Assembly: GCA_026075535.2 (NCBI GenBank)
Contig: AP026548.1
Span: 8,060,001-8,124,000 of the forward strand
DNA: 64,000 bases
Reading direction: 5' to 3'
Source: Tricholoma matsutake
Lineage: Eukaryota; Basidiomycota; Agaricomycetes; Agaricales; Tricholomataceae
In this document: positions 52,548-64,000 of the stretch, one piece after another
Layout of the letters: every line of letters begins with the position of its first letter
How positions within the stretch are numbered: the stretch's first letter is position 1
Translations under genes and position numbers: made by a program
The notes under the pieces: generated by a model
Database searches by the model: none
Told to the model about the DNA's origin: nothing
What the model saw: the letters and a program-made list of their open reading frames with translations, nothing else

Positions 52548-53725
52548 ATGCGGTTTCGCGCTTCGATATCAAACGTGCCGACGTTCTTCAGTCAGTCGTA
52601 TATGTACTAAGGAAGCCCACCTACCTACATTCTATCCAGAAATCATCCAATCCATCGAAAAACTGCAAAAGAAATGCATCATCAAGTTCACCGAGACCAG
52701 CATGCACATAATCTGCAATAGTGACGCGAACGAGGGTGGGATTCAGGTCTGGTCGTAAGTGCCATCTTTCCACTCGTTTACAAAAAAAAAACACGTGGAT
52801 TTGGATTGTTCGGCATAGACAAATCAAAGTCGACGCGCTCTTCACAGGGTACCGCATCCAATCCAACGCGGCAAACGTCATTACGATGGCCCTGCCCTCA
52901 GATGCCCTCCTCGCTGCCCTGAAGTCCGCTTCGTCCTCCGCCTCGACCGCGTCAGAGACGGAGGAAGTCATCATGAAGCTTGCGAAGAAGAACGGACAGG
53001 CCGTGCTCTCCTTTGAAATTAACGGCCTAACGCGCGTCGGGAGGAAGGTTCGCGTGGCGCATGATGTGAAAATAGAGGTGATGCGCCCTGTTGATGTAGA
53101 GAGGCTTCGTGAACCTCTATGTCCAGAGCCTGATGTTCGTTCCACTTCTTTCGTCGGTGTTTGCGTTGGAACTCATGAGGATGGTTGGGATGTAGTTGCA
53201 TATACTGTTGCCACCATTGCAGAAGTTGAGGACAGTGGTGGAAAGGCTGAGACTCATGTCCGACATCCTTGCCATCTGTGCAAATAACAGTGGTTGTCTA
53301 AAGCTATCAATCAACACTGAGAGCGTCAAGGTCGATACGGAGTGGAAAGACTGCACGAATCCGAAAAGTACGCCCGGTTGTTTTCACCCGTTGGCTCGGA
53401 AACTCATTACGTTGCTTAATTCAACAGCACAAGATAAATCTGACGATCGAGACGCGGAAGACACCCCGGATCCAGAACAGTTCTTCACCGTTCTCATCTC
53501 TGTGCGGAGTTTTCTCAAGTTTTTAAACTGCCACGTCGTCTCTACAACCACCATTGCCTGTTCGATCGTCTATCCTCTTATGTTAGGATTCTTTATTCTG
53601 ACTTTCTTATTGTAGGCATCTGCCAACATCACTGCATGATCCTTTATGTCTACATCGGAGATGTAGCGGACGCGGGTGGTGTACTGACGTTCTACATCCC
53701 CGCTATTATCGACGATGAGCTATGA
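52548..53725 (+). CDS. HUS1: checkpoint clamp subunit Hus1
   Basis: Six exons: 52548-52590, 52640-52754, 52819-53134, 53196-53367, 53428-53559, 53616-53725; 295 aa (human HUS1 has 280). Start motif MRFRASISN and then FFKIIQSIEKLQKKCIIKF, HIICNSDANEGGIQVWS, YRIQSNAANVITMAL, VDVERL, PDLHILLPPLQKLRTVVERLR and a C-terminal strand GDVADAGGVLTFYIPAIIDDEL match Hus1. Hus1 forms the PCNA-like 9-1-1 ring with Rad9 and Rad1, loaded at damaged DNA to activate ATR/Mec1. The first exon is short, so gene finders may miss the true start. Confidence 0.9.
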
Positions 53726-54236
53726 TGGTATGTAAACCCTCGTCTGTGTACAACATCAAGCTGTCTGTATACCCTCTTTGTCAAGGATACCCGATGTATT
53801 AATACGTTGAAATATAATGTCACGTTCCAAAGAGTTAGTTGTACATGAGCTCAGTGTTCTCTGAGGCTAAGACCTAGGATCGATATTTTGAACTTTCCCT
53901 TTCTCCGTATTATGGTTGCTACTTGCGTGTGATCTTTGTCGCCTGACCACAAAGAGCCAGTGACATCGGAAGTCATAAGCTTTGACATTGGGCGGACCGT
54001 AGCACGGTCGATCCAATGGCCACTTGTACATCTTTGACCGTGTCCCAGCTTTGGCATGCCGGTTGCGCCATCGCAGCCCCTATAAATGGAGGACCGACTC
54101 GAAGAGATGGAAGCATCCATCCAACACACTCAAAAGTGATCTCCAACCGCGTGAGTTGGTGAGTCGAACAAGTGATCAAATCTCTCGAATATTCCTTTGA
54201 CTGGGTGGGGTTGGGGTTGGTTTTTCCAGATATAAA
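53726..54236. other. intergenic, nothing seen
   Basis: About 510 bp between HUS1 and the BTB gene. Short minus ORFs show no motifs. Confidence 0.5.
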
Positions 54237-55358
54237 ATGTCGTCTCCTAGTATTCCACCGGGGCCAGCCCACGAGAACCACCCAAAGCTCTGGTTCACAG
54301 ATGGTGACCTAGTGCTTTCTGCGCCCATATCCCCCATTAAGAAACGGATTTATCGCATCCACCGGTTCATCCTGACGCAGTCCTCGCCTGTACTTTGCAA
54401 ACGCTTGGAAGACGTTGAGAAGATCGAGTTGGAAGTTCCGGAAAACGCAGCTCTCATCGACATACTCCTCACCTTCTTGTATAATCCATTGTAAGTATAT
54501 ACGTTCCACTTCTTGAGCTTTGCAACTCACTCAAATAAACACACACACACACACACACAACAAAGGTCCTTGCCATTGAAACATTTTGATCCGAACAACT
54601 CTCTTCTGTTCCATCAACTCCTCCGCCTCTGCACTAATTACAAGATCACTTCCCTGCGAACTCGTATCATTCAGTTCCTCGAACAAGAGTGGCCCACCTC
54701 CTTAATATTCTGGGACCAACGGGAAAGCTATCTAAGCCTAGGCCTCTCTCTCGCGTCGTCCCAACAACAGACCACCCATCTGCATCAGGCTGCGAACGCC
54801 AAAGTTGTTGTCAACCACGATGGTCGTCCATACCTCCCCGACCTCCGCCCAGACCCAGTCTCCATCGTCCGGCTCTCAAGAATAAACAACATACCCTCCA
54901 TCCTCCCCATAGCACTCTACGAGCTCTCCAGAGCCAATCCCAACGCCGACTACACTCACCTACACACTCACCCACACCGTCGTCAATCTCTTCAGTCCCT
55001 CGTGCGCTCAGGCGGCTCCGCCTGTTGGACACTATTGTCCAGTGAAGACCACATGTGCATCCATCGTGGCCAAGACGCTATACAGTGCTTCCTACTCCAG
55101 TTTCTCGAGCAGGAGGAGTCCGAGTTATGTCTATTGCCGACATGCATTCAAGGTCGAATGCAGCTACGTGCAGAGATCTGGTCAGAATCGATCAAGCGCA
55201 GAGATGTGCTTGGTGCGCTTCGATCTGTATTGGATGGGCGCTACATGGCCGATCACGGTTTGTGTTTGCCATGCACTTTACACAGTCTCAGAGCTATTGG
55301 TAGGATGCGACAGAGGATCTTTCAGAGCCTTGGAGAGATGTTCTGCGTGACAGGTTAA
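54237..55358 (+). CDS. BTB/POZ domain protein, basidiomycete type
   Basis: Two exons, 54237-54490 and 54566-55358; 348 aa. The N-terminal BTB fold is visible: LWFTDGDLVLSA, IYRIHRFILTQSSPVLCKRLED, LEVPENAALIDILLTFLYNP, followed by a helical region (LLRLCTNYKITSLRTRIIQFLEQEWP) and a Cys/His-containing C-terminus. This is a large basidiomycete family (often annotated BTB domain-containing protein) expected to mediate dimerisation or Cul3 binding; no specific role is known to me. The intron carries a (CA)10-type repeat just before its acceptor. Confidence 0.8.
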
Positions 55359-55586
55359 ACCTTTTTAGTACACGTGGACCTGTGACCCTTTGTATGTATG
55401 ATGATTTTTTATGTTATTTTCCAACGTTTATGATCAAGTATGCTGTTATTGTACTTGTAACTTGTTACGCGTAGAATCGTAGTGTCCAATGCTCAATATA
55501 CTGAAAATCTATTACTCAGTTGATCCCTTGTAAGAATGACATTGGAAACTAATCAAACATACCACGAACCACGAACCAGACAGCCA

Positions 55587-58113
55587 TCAGCCCACTTTCC
55601 AAGCCCACGTAGGACCTAGAGGATCCGTCGCAGCACTGCACATGACACAGCCCAAAGTTATCCGAGAATTACAATAACATTTAGTTATAAGCACCACTTA
55701 CTGTTCAGCGCCAGTCCACATCCCTTAGGTGATACGTGCATGACAAAAGTAAAAAAGTAAAAAAAAAAAAGAGTCCAATCAGCCCCGTGTGCTCCATGTT
55801 ATTCAACGAGATATCAACCACATACCTATGATACCAACCACAGACCCAATAGCACCTACTTGAACGCTCTCCGTAACCCATTCAGCCGCATGTTCACCTG
55901 GAAAACTTGATAACTAGAAGAAAAAAAACATAACTCAGTGAGTGGCTGAGAGCGAAGCCCCCCAACTCTGAGAAGAAAAAAAAACAAAAACGGTAAAACA
56001 TGACAAACCAAAGTCCAGCGAACTGCACCATCAGCTAGCATCCTTACGGTTCCTTTTATATGGCGCATGACAGTTAAATCGATATCGGAGCCTTTGGTCT
56101 CTCCTTCCAAGTGAATGACGGGAAGTGTGTATACCAGAGATTCCAGTGCAGATCGTGGGAGGAGGGTTGCGGATGATTTTAGTTCTGGGTCTGGGTCTGG
56201 AGGTGGGGAGTACCCCGACACGCGTATTGTCATAGGGAAGACACGAACGGTCTCTTCGAGGCTTTCGCTCGGAAACCCGGTGAGCTGTTCAAAGGTAAAA
56301 ATGGTTCATTTGATTGGGGGGGGGAGCACAGTGCGTAAACTCACGTTATGGACTTTGGGGGCAACAACAACAATAATGTTTAGGTTCATTCAAGATTTAT
56401 AAAAACAGGGCTTACGCAGTAAATCGCGGTAGTCAAGCCAGCAGACAGCTCGTCTATAGGTTGCCAAGTCAGAATCAAAGCGAGGAATGTATACCAATGG
56501 ATCGCAGCTTACTTCCACTCCCCGGCAGCACCAGCCCAGTCCCACCCTTTATACTCTTCAACATCTTTCGCTTTCGCTTTACCCTTTCCCAAGTCCTCCT
56601 CCCCTTTGACGTAAATAAAACTCGGGTCCTCTTCGCCATTTGATCGAATACCTTGTCCCTCATCTGCATCCAAATATGGGGTCCAATTCTCCCAAAATCC
56701 AGGCGCACCACCCATCCTCACAAACTCCAACCAACCGAACGCGTCTACTACCCTATTCATCTCCAAATTCCACAGAGAGGAAATCTCAAGCGGGGAGTTA
56801 TCGAGGACCAGTGCCTCCCGAAGGTTCATTTCAATCAACAGACGAGCCGCGGAGAGGAAAGCATAGTCTGGAACAACCTTGTGTGGTTTAGGGGGGACAA
56901 ACGTTGAGTCGGGTGGTTGTCCATTGCTCAGAACTAGTCGTATATCATCTTCGTCATACTCGCCATCCGAGTCGCTATCTTCAGCATCGTTTGAGAGGTA
57001 ATCACCATCCTCCTCGGCGTCTTGAACAAAGTTTACAAATTGACTGGTAGGCCTTTCCGTGCTACCATCAAGGACATCACCGAGTCCGAAGGAACCCCTC
57101 GACGACAAGTCCTCCTCCATAGTTAAATCCTCCAGTTTCCTATTACGACGTGTAGGCAAGAACGGGCCCCAGCAGCGTTCTGGGATCAAGTAGCGGAGGT
57201 TGTACACCTTGCTCCTTGCTACCTCCCTGGCTGCGGTGAGTTGTGAAGATGATTGTTCTTGTTGTTCATGTTCAATGGATGACGTCGATGAAGAGAGAAC
57301 ATCAGCAAAGGGGGCGAAACCATTCAGAAATACGAGCCTGTGGAACAGCTGGGCTTCTTCTGAGTTCTCCCAAGTTACGGTATCGGGCTGAACGGTCTCT
57401 AGCCCTCGTCGTGTTTTCCGTTTCTGCAGCCCATGAGGCATGAAGCGGTTTACTAGGACCCGAGGACAGTCAAAGCGGACGACGCGATTAACCCACAAGG
57501 CATTGTATGATGTGATTTCGTTTGGTAAAAAGTTTGATGCGTGGGCGGTGAGTATAGGGGGGAAGACGGGTGTAGGTCCAGAGGTGTGGTGACTTGTTTG
57601 GGGAGGAAATGGGTGTGCGGTCTCTAGTACTGAGAGAAGAGACTTTAACGCTCTGGATAAAGGTGATGGAATCTAGGTGAAGCATGAAGCATATATTGGT
57701 AAGCGCTAAAAAGCTGGTATACTTGCCTCAGGGTTATCCAAGTTCATCTGTGGTTGACCGAGATCTGGATACTTTCTTATTATCCTCACTGAATCCATAC
57801 GACGTATAAATTCGTGTTCCCAATCGAACGCAGGCTCCTCGGTTGTAATTTGTGCAGTGCGGGGAGGATAAAAGGGGATGTTGATCCTTGCAAGGACTAC
57901 TCTAGGGTCATCAAAAGTAGTCAAGAAGACTTGGCGCCATAAGTGATTGTCGGTGGAATTGTATACGAGTCGATGGAAATAGCGACAGGTACAGCTGAGG
58001 TGTGCAATGAGGGATGGGAAGCCATCAGAAGCTGCAATGATTAAAGTTTGCTCGATTAGTTCAGGAGGAAGAGATAATATGGGCGAGGAGGAGGAGGAGG
58101 AGGAGGAGGCCAT
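55587..58113 (-). CDS. F-box protein, basidiomycete type
   Basis: Eight exons: 58113-57727, 57672-56513, 56453-56416, 56352-56345, 56284-56009, 55913-55826, 55723-55702, 55635-55587; 675 aa. A Ser-rich start precedes the F-box (ILSLPPELIEQTLIIAASDGFPSLIAHLSCTCRYFHRLVY). A long middle region with an acidic stretch (DAEDSDSDGEYDEDD) follows. The conserved end is AGEWKRAVCWLDYRDLLLHN, GTVRMLADGAVRWTLLSSFPGE, WVTESVQVGAIGS and GMWTGAEHAATDPLGPTWAWKV. It likely acts as a substrate adaptor of an SCF ubiquitin ligase. The first intron has a GC donor, and exon 4 is only 8 nt. Divergent from the GT4 gene (171 bp). Confidence 0.83.
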
Positions 58114-58284
58114 GATGACAAAGCAGCGCGTGATCGTCGACGGTTAATTGAAACGTTTGTTGTGTGCCTCTTTGCCTTTGATTGGCTGGGAAGAACTAGC
58201 GTCCAGCATCATGCATGAACGTTGGCGTTATGGGATTCTATTATATTACCTGCAGCTGTACCTCCATCCTACCCTCCCCCCACA
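58114..58284. promoter_or_regulatory. bidirectional promoter, F-box/GT4
   Basis: 171 bp between divergent start codons. No strong TATA box. Confidence 0.4.
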
Positions 58285-60471
58285 ATGCACTCCAAATTCT
58301 CTTATACAACCCCCTTCCCCCATCACCCTAGAAAGCTAAGGATTGCCATAGTAACAGGTCCTTTATTCATTCCCCCCGCTTCTCCTCCCTACTTACAGCT
58401 AATCATCATTTGACCTTCCAGAGAACATCATGCCCCAGGTATCCTTCACACAACTCACTTTATTTCTCCCTAACCCTTCCTGAGGTGGATGGTGTCACCC
58501 GATGTCTCGCTCGTCTCTTGTCTCATCTCAAGGAAGAAGGCCATTCAGTCGTTGTACTTGGCCCTCAGAATGGCATGGTCACTCACCATTCTCACTAATA
58601 TATATATATTCCATCCGTTGATCTCTTCCATATAGAGCTCTTACGAAACCTACCCTCTCATAGGAACAGCAGGAATACCCCTCGTCCTATATCCAGGCCT
58701 CAAACTCAACTTCCTCCGCCCGCTCTTCCTAAGAACCATCTCTGAATTTGTGTGTTTCCAACTTATCCTCACCTAAATACAAACTTTTACCCGACCCCCA
58801 ATCCCCCCAGAAACCAGATATAATCCATGTAGTGGATCCCGTCTGGCTTGGTGCACAAGTACTTATCGCTATCCAGCATGGGTGGTGTGGTCCCGACTGG
58901 GCTCGGAAAGGAAGCCCAATCGTTGCATCTTACCACACAAACTTGCCCACGTGCGTTTCTTAATTCATTCTCGCTCCCTTGAACCTTCCCCAAAACTTTT
59001 TTTTCCCTTACAAGATATGTCCCCTTGTTCGGTCTACATTGGCTGGAACCTGTTCGTATACTTACTCCAACTCGAGTCTGTGTTTTAAATTAAAATCCCC
59101 ATCAAACTCAGATCATGTGGCGCTGGCTACGATTCCTCCATGCAAAGTAATGTTCAAATAACTCGGCGTCGTTCTTTATTCACCCATCTTCAGGTGTCTC
59201 TTGACAGCATGTCCATCTAATTCTACCGCCCAGATGCTTCATCAAAGAGGCTTCACTAACACACGCCTCTGGCCTCGCGGTGTAGACCTTGACGTTTTCT
59301 CCCCTTCTAAACGTTCCGCTCTTATCAGACAATCGTATGGTGTCCCTTCCCTCGAAACACAGACCTATACAAACTTCAAGTCTCACCATGCCCCAATTGC
59401 ATCTCCCACCCTTTCTTCCCACGCCTCCATACCCGTAGTCTACCCCCCTTCCGACGATAATGTCGTCATCCTAAGCGTTGGTAGAATGTATGTCAGCTTT
59501 TGGTTTTATCTCTCCCCCCCACAATGCTTATATTCGTCACCAGCTCCTACGAAAAGAACCTTGTTCTTCTAGTCCATGCTTTCGCCTTGCTTCTTGCTCG
59601 CATCCCTCCTGAGAAGCCAAAGCCTCGTTTGGTTTTCGTTGGCAAGTCTTTTGCTGTTGACCCAAATTTTTTCATTTCCACTTGAATCGATAATACCAAC
59701 AAAAAACAGGTGATGGCCCCGCTCGACATCGAGTAGAACTCTTAGCTCTGCGAAAGGGCGTACATGCAACTTTTGTGGGTCACGTCGGTGATCCCTCACG
59801 TCTGGCCGAGTACTATGCCAGTGCTGATATCTTTGCGTGAGTGTTAAATCCTCAAACATAACCGTAGTTGACTTTTTTTTTGTTGTTGGTCGCAGTTTCC
59901 CATCATTTACTGGCAAGTACCTGTTTTTTTTTTTTTTTTTTTTCTTCTCGCTTTGGAAAGAGTTGTCCATGTTGAGATGTAAATTAAAGAAACATTCGGC
60001 CAAGTGATCTGTGAAGCTCTAGCTTCTGGCCTTCCCGTCGTAGGCCTCGACGCACCTGGCACTCGTGACCTTGTCGTCGATGGAAGAACTGGATTCCTAC
60101 TTGGCAAACCAGATGCTAGTGGTACATCTGAATGGAACACTACCCTCTCTGATTTCTCATCAGTCGCTTTCGAACAAGCAGCTGTAGACTATTCCCACCT
60201 TCTAGGTAGACTTGTATTCGACACAAGTTTTAGGGTTTCGATGAGCAAACGGGCTGTCGAGGAAGGCGCTGCTGGAAAATCTTGGTCACATGCAATGCAG
60301 GAGATGGTTGCCTGTTATAGAGAAGGCATCGCGATTTCTAGTCCCATTCCTCCCTCAGACACTATTCATAGACTCGGACCCCGTCTACGAACACTGCGAT
60401 ATGCTTTACTTGTACTTTTCATCATCACCCTTTTATTAGGTGCTACTTATTTGGCCGCACTTCATTCTTAA
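58285..60471 (+). CDS. GT4-family glycosyltransferase with C-terminal membrane anchor
   Basis: Twelve exons: 58285-58357, 58422-58438, 58485-58577, 58636-58749, 58811-58950, 59015-59051, 59112-59146, 59194-59487, 59544-59641, 59710-59836, 59896-59912, 59990-60471; 508 aa. GT-B fold motifs: RIAIVTENIMPQVDGVTR at the N-terminal nucleotide-sugar lobe; [83 protein letters not shown] (the EX7E-type motif, both Glu present). Relatives include SQD2-like and bacterial mannosyltransferases. It ends with a single membrane helix ([19 protein letters not shown]). Two introns use GC donors (after 59641 and 59912). Confidence 0.88.
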
Positions 60472-60505
60472 ATACCACCGCCGCCCCCTCGCCTTTATTA
60501 TGACA

Positions 60506-60524
60506 CCCCCCCCCCCCCCCCCCC
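60506..60524. repeat. C19 homopolymer in the convergent spacer
   Basis: Nineteen consecutive C between the GT4 stop and the cyclophilin stop. Confidence 0.9.
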
Positions 60525-60633
60525 GCCTTGGTAGAAGAAATCCAGTTTAACAATGATGCCCCCGTATATATATGTAACTGCCTGCATAATCATATGAATC
60601 TATTTTACGGACCGTTATACAACAACCACCTCC

Positions 60634-61703
<1,070 letters not shown>

Positions 61704-63509
61704 TTTTTTGCAAGGTGGAATTCAGGGAGAGGCGAGGTTGGTATAGAAAAGAAAAAAAGATTCGTCAGAACTTGATCAAGAGACGGTAGATCACGTGATG
61801 GAACCGACCTCGTGATTGTTTTTGGGCTACGTTTTTTTTTGAGTTCGGTACTCGTTGAGGCTCCTGAGGAGGAAAGGAAGAAACAGAAACAACAGTTGGC
61901 TTGGTAGGTGCGTACAACCACCCATTTTATATCAACACAGGAAGAAGGATGGTACACACGGAAAGTGGAACGTGGCCACCCTTGCCGTGCCCAAATCAGT
62001 CTTGTAGATCCACTTCACCGAGTCAGGAGTTTATAATGGCGGAGTTCTCACAGCTGTGTGGGCATTGAGGCTGAGGTTTGGGGACATCCTGACGGAGTTA
62101 GATAATTTTATGAAATTCAATGAAGCAACTGTCCTGCAGATCGGATGGCGAAGAAAGGCACGGGCAAGAAACATCGTGTGAGATCAAGGGATTCACATTG
62201 AAAAATTGGATTGGAAAACCCCAAAAATGGAGAAAACGTCGTTTGCACGCTGCAAGTTTAAATATAGGCCCCCATGTGAGGTGTGCCGATCGATGTTCGA
62301 TTTGAACGTTAGAAAATAGAGACATCGTGCCCGTGTGATTTAGAAGAAATTTCCCAAAGCCATGAAAGAAATCAACGCAGATTGTGTTTGTCTTCTCTTG
62401 GATTGGACGTTTGTACAGGTGTACACAGCCCCGCCGAGTTGGATATCTTTGTTACCTGGCGCAGCAAGATCGGTAAATGTAATTCTCATGCATCGGCGAG
62501 AGACGTTTCGAGGCACATTGTGCCGTTAAGCATGATAGTCTTATCTGATAAGATGTATATATATATAATTTAGCAATTCTGTGATTACCGGGGTGAGTGG
62601 GGCAAAAAAGGTATTGGAGAAAATGCTCACTGTGAAATTATCCCAAATGATGCTCGTCGTGTTAAGAACGAACTCGGGGGACGTTAACAAGTAACTATCT
62701 AGCACGGCCAAAAGGCGGTAAACATATACGCAACTGGCTTGCCAAGCTCCGAAAGTCACGGTAAATATTTTTAAGTTCATGAATATGGATAACATTTGAA
62801 TTTTTACATACTCATGGGAGTTTCAAAATTTCATGGGCCATGGCCACAAGCTGCTGCCCGAATATTAATGGCCAGGGGCCCGAGCTCACATGATGAATGT
62901 CAATATGTTCGCCGTCTGCGGTATCCGGGCCGAAAGCCCGCTTTCCAAAACTTCGTTTCACGGTTCACGGGACCGTATCTCACATGCAGGACGGTTGAAA
63001 TCTGGTTGAAATCTGAACTTACATGTGCAGGGCTGCAAAGCTGCAAAGTTTCATATCCAGATATCATTTTTCAGATTGTGTGTGAACATAAAATTTCTTA
63101 CCTGATGGAATATACTAAATATTTACTTCTTGACTAGGAATTGCTGTGCATTGCAGCCTTGTGTAAGCCCGAAAGGCGGCAGAACTCGCATCAAACATTA
63201 CATAACCCTACCCGCCAGGCGAAGATCTGCAGCGTCGGCGCCGGCGTCTAAGCCGTAGCGCGTCTGTACTATTCGTCAATTTATTTGCCGTACTGCTAGC
63301 AAGAGTTGCCATCGTCTTTCCCCTCGACTTTGCTCGACACCATGTATTTAACTCGGTTGTCTGCAACATTTGGCCATGGTAAAAACCTAATCCCTAGACC
63401 TAATTATTAAGCCTAGGATGTTAAATCCAAGACCATTTGAATTGGTTTAGGTGACGTCATGAGCTAAACATTCGAGAGGACCAGGTCTTACTCTTTCACT
63501 ACCATTTCG
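61704..63509. other. intergenic, no supported gene
   Basis: About 1.8 kb. ORFs at 62098-62325, 62382-62573, 62541-62795 and 62796-63137 lack motifs or splice structure. Confidence 0.5.
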
Positions 63510-64000
63510 ATGAACGACAACGCCTCTCTTTCGCGAGCGACATCCATCTCACGAGCCAGCAAGCAGGGCTCTACGGTTTCAAGAAACCAATCGCTCATCA
63601 GAAAAAATATTGCACCCCAGGATCTGAAACCTTCAGATGTCCTCATTGAACGTTTCATCGCCTGGAAGGTCATTGTCAAGCAGCTTATTGCTTACTTCGA
63701 AGTCCGTCTTTCTTCGCGCCTCTTTTGTAGGTTTCCACTGATCTGCTTCTCAAGGGCATTGCCGACATCGAGAACAACACCGCAAAAGAACTGGTTAGAC
63801 TTGGAGGTGTCATCCAAGTCCCCTTCAAGTCTGGAAACCAATTCCTTGGCGAAGGAGGTTTACAGGTACACAATTCGTTTTCATCCCCCACCTTGTATAT
63901 TTGATAGCGGAATGCAGGACATTTATTACGGAATCCGAGACAAGACGAGAGTTATTGCGGACCAACATGCTAATTTGGGACGCACTGTAAATGGCTCCAT
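63510..64000 (+). CDS. BAR-like (Ivy1-type) protein, 5' part
   Basis: Three exons seen: 63510-63701, 63755-63865, 63918 to the window end. After a Ser-rich start the protein reads LKPSDVLIERFIAWKVIVKQLIAYFEGIADIENNTAKELVRLGG, VIQVPFKSGNQFLGEGGLQ, DIYYGIRDKTRVIADQHANLGRTV. This matches my memory of fungal I-BAR-like proteins related to Ivy1 (a phosphoinositide- and Ypt7-binding protein of the vacuole/endosome). The second exon acceptor at 63754 was chosen because the alternative (63730) would leave a 29-nt intron. The rest of the gene is outside the window; the name is tentative. Confidence 0.55.
   Translation, partial: MNDNASLSRATSISRASKQGSTVSRNQSLIRKNIAPQDLKPSDVLIERFIAWKVIVKQLIAYFEVRLSSRLFCRFPLICFSRALPTSRTTPQKNWLDLEVSSKSPSSLETNSLAKEVYRYTIRFHPPPCIFDSGMQDIYYGIRDKTRVIADQHANLGRTVNGS

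Noticed and set aside
62796..63137. 113-codon plus-strand ORF
   Set aside because: No homology-like motifs or introns and AT-rich surroundings; treated as intergenic.

Overview
The window looks like the nuclear genome of a mushroom-forming basidiomycete (Agaricomycetes). The genes are dense and carry many introns of about 50-60 nt. Several families are ones I know as basidiomycete-typical: DUF6534 membrane protein, F-box protein with a WAWKV-type C-terminus, BTB protein, DUF262 protein. The transposons (Helitron, PIF/Harbinger, hAT, pogo, Copia, chromodomain Gypsy) fit the same group. All exon boundaries below were built by hand from splice signals, reading frame and remembered family motifs. 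For every multi-exon gene the summed exons are divisible by three and free of stops, but no transcript evidence was available.

Positions 1-31,800 form a transposon island. It holds a Gypsy gag fragment, a Helitron fragment, a 266-bp fold-back element and a Harbinger remnant. Then comes an intact 5.76-kb Copia element (6029-11785, TSD ACAGG) and an 8.09-kb chromodomain Gypsy element (12693-20778, TSD GGCAG) inserted into an older ORF. Further right lie a UCH-like ORF fragment, a hAT remnant and a nearly complete pogo-type transposase. One host gene, a 16-exon DUF6534 membrane protein (22043-23909), sits inside the island. Decay of the older elements is dominated by C-to-T change at CpG. The two Gypsy LTRs differ at 20 sites, all transitions and 19 in CpG context, and all 15 internal stops in its gag-pol are TGA, as expected from CGA. 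The Copia LTRs differ at only two sites, so that insertion is young.

Positions 32,238-64,000 are ordinary gene space. In order: MAD1 (-), a DUF262 protein (+), a cytochrome P450 (+), a PIG-X/Pbn1 subunit (+), a PxpA-type 5-oxoprolinase subunit (-), a biotin carboxylase/PxpC/PxpB/biotinyl fusion of 1264 aa (+), a Maf-type nucleotide pyrophosphatase (-), HUS1 (+), a BTB protein (+), an F-box protein (-), a GT4 glycosyltransferase (+), a cyclophilin (-) and the start of a BAR-like protein (+). Four head-to-head pairs share short promoters: MAD1/DUF262 (72 bp), PxpA/fusion (507 bp), Maf/HUS1 (95 bp) and F-box/GT4 (171 bp).

The most interesting host locus is the PxpA/carboxylase-fusion pair. It joins a LamB/YcsF protein with a urea-carboxylase-shaped enzyme that lacks the amidase domain, which suggests a fungal biotin-linked 5-oxoproline (or related lactam) pathway. 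Also notable are micro-exons of 7, 8, 10, 11, 12, 13 and 16 nt, four GC-AG introns in three neighbouring genes, a Tf1-like self-priming signature in the Gypsy element, and an extra zinc-knuckle/transmembrane ORF downstream of its integrase.
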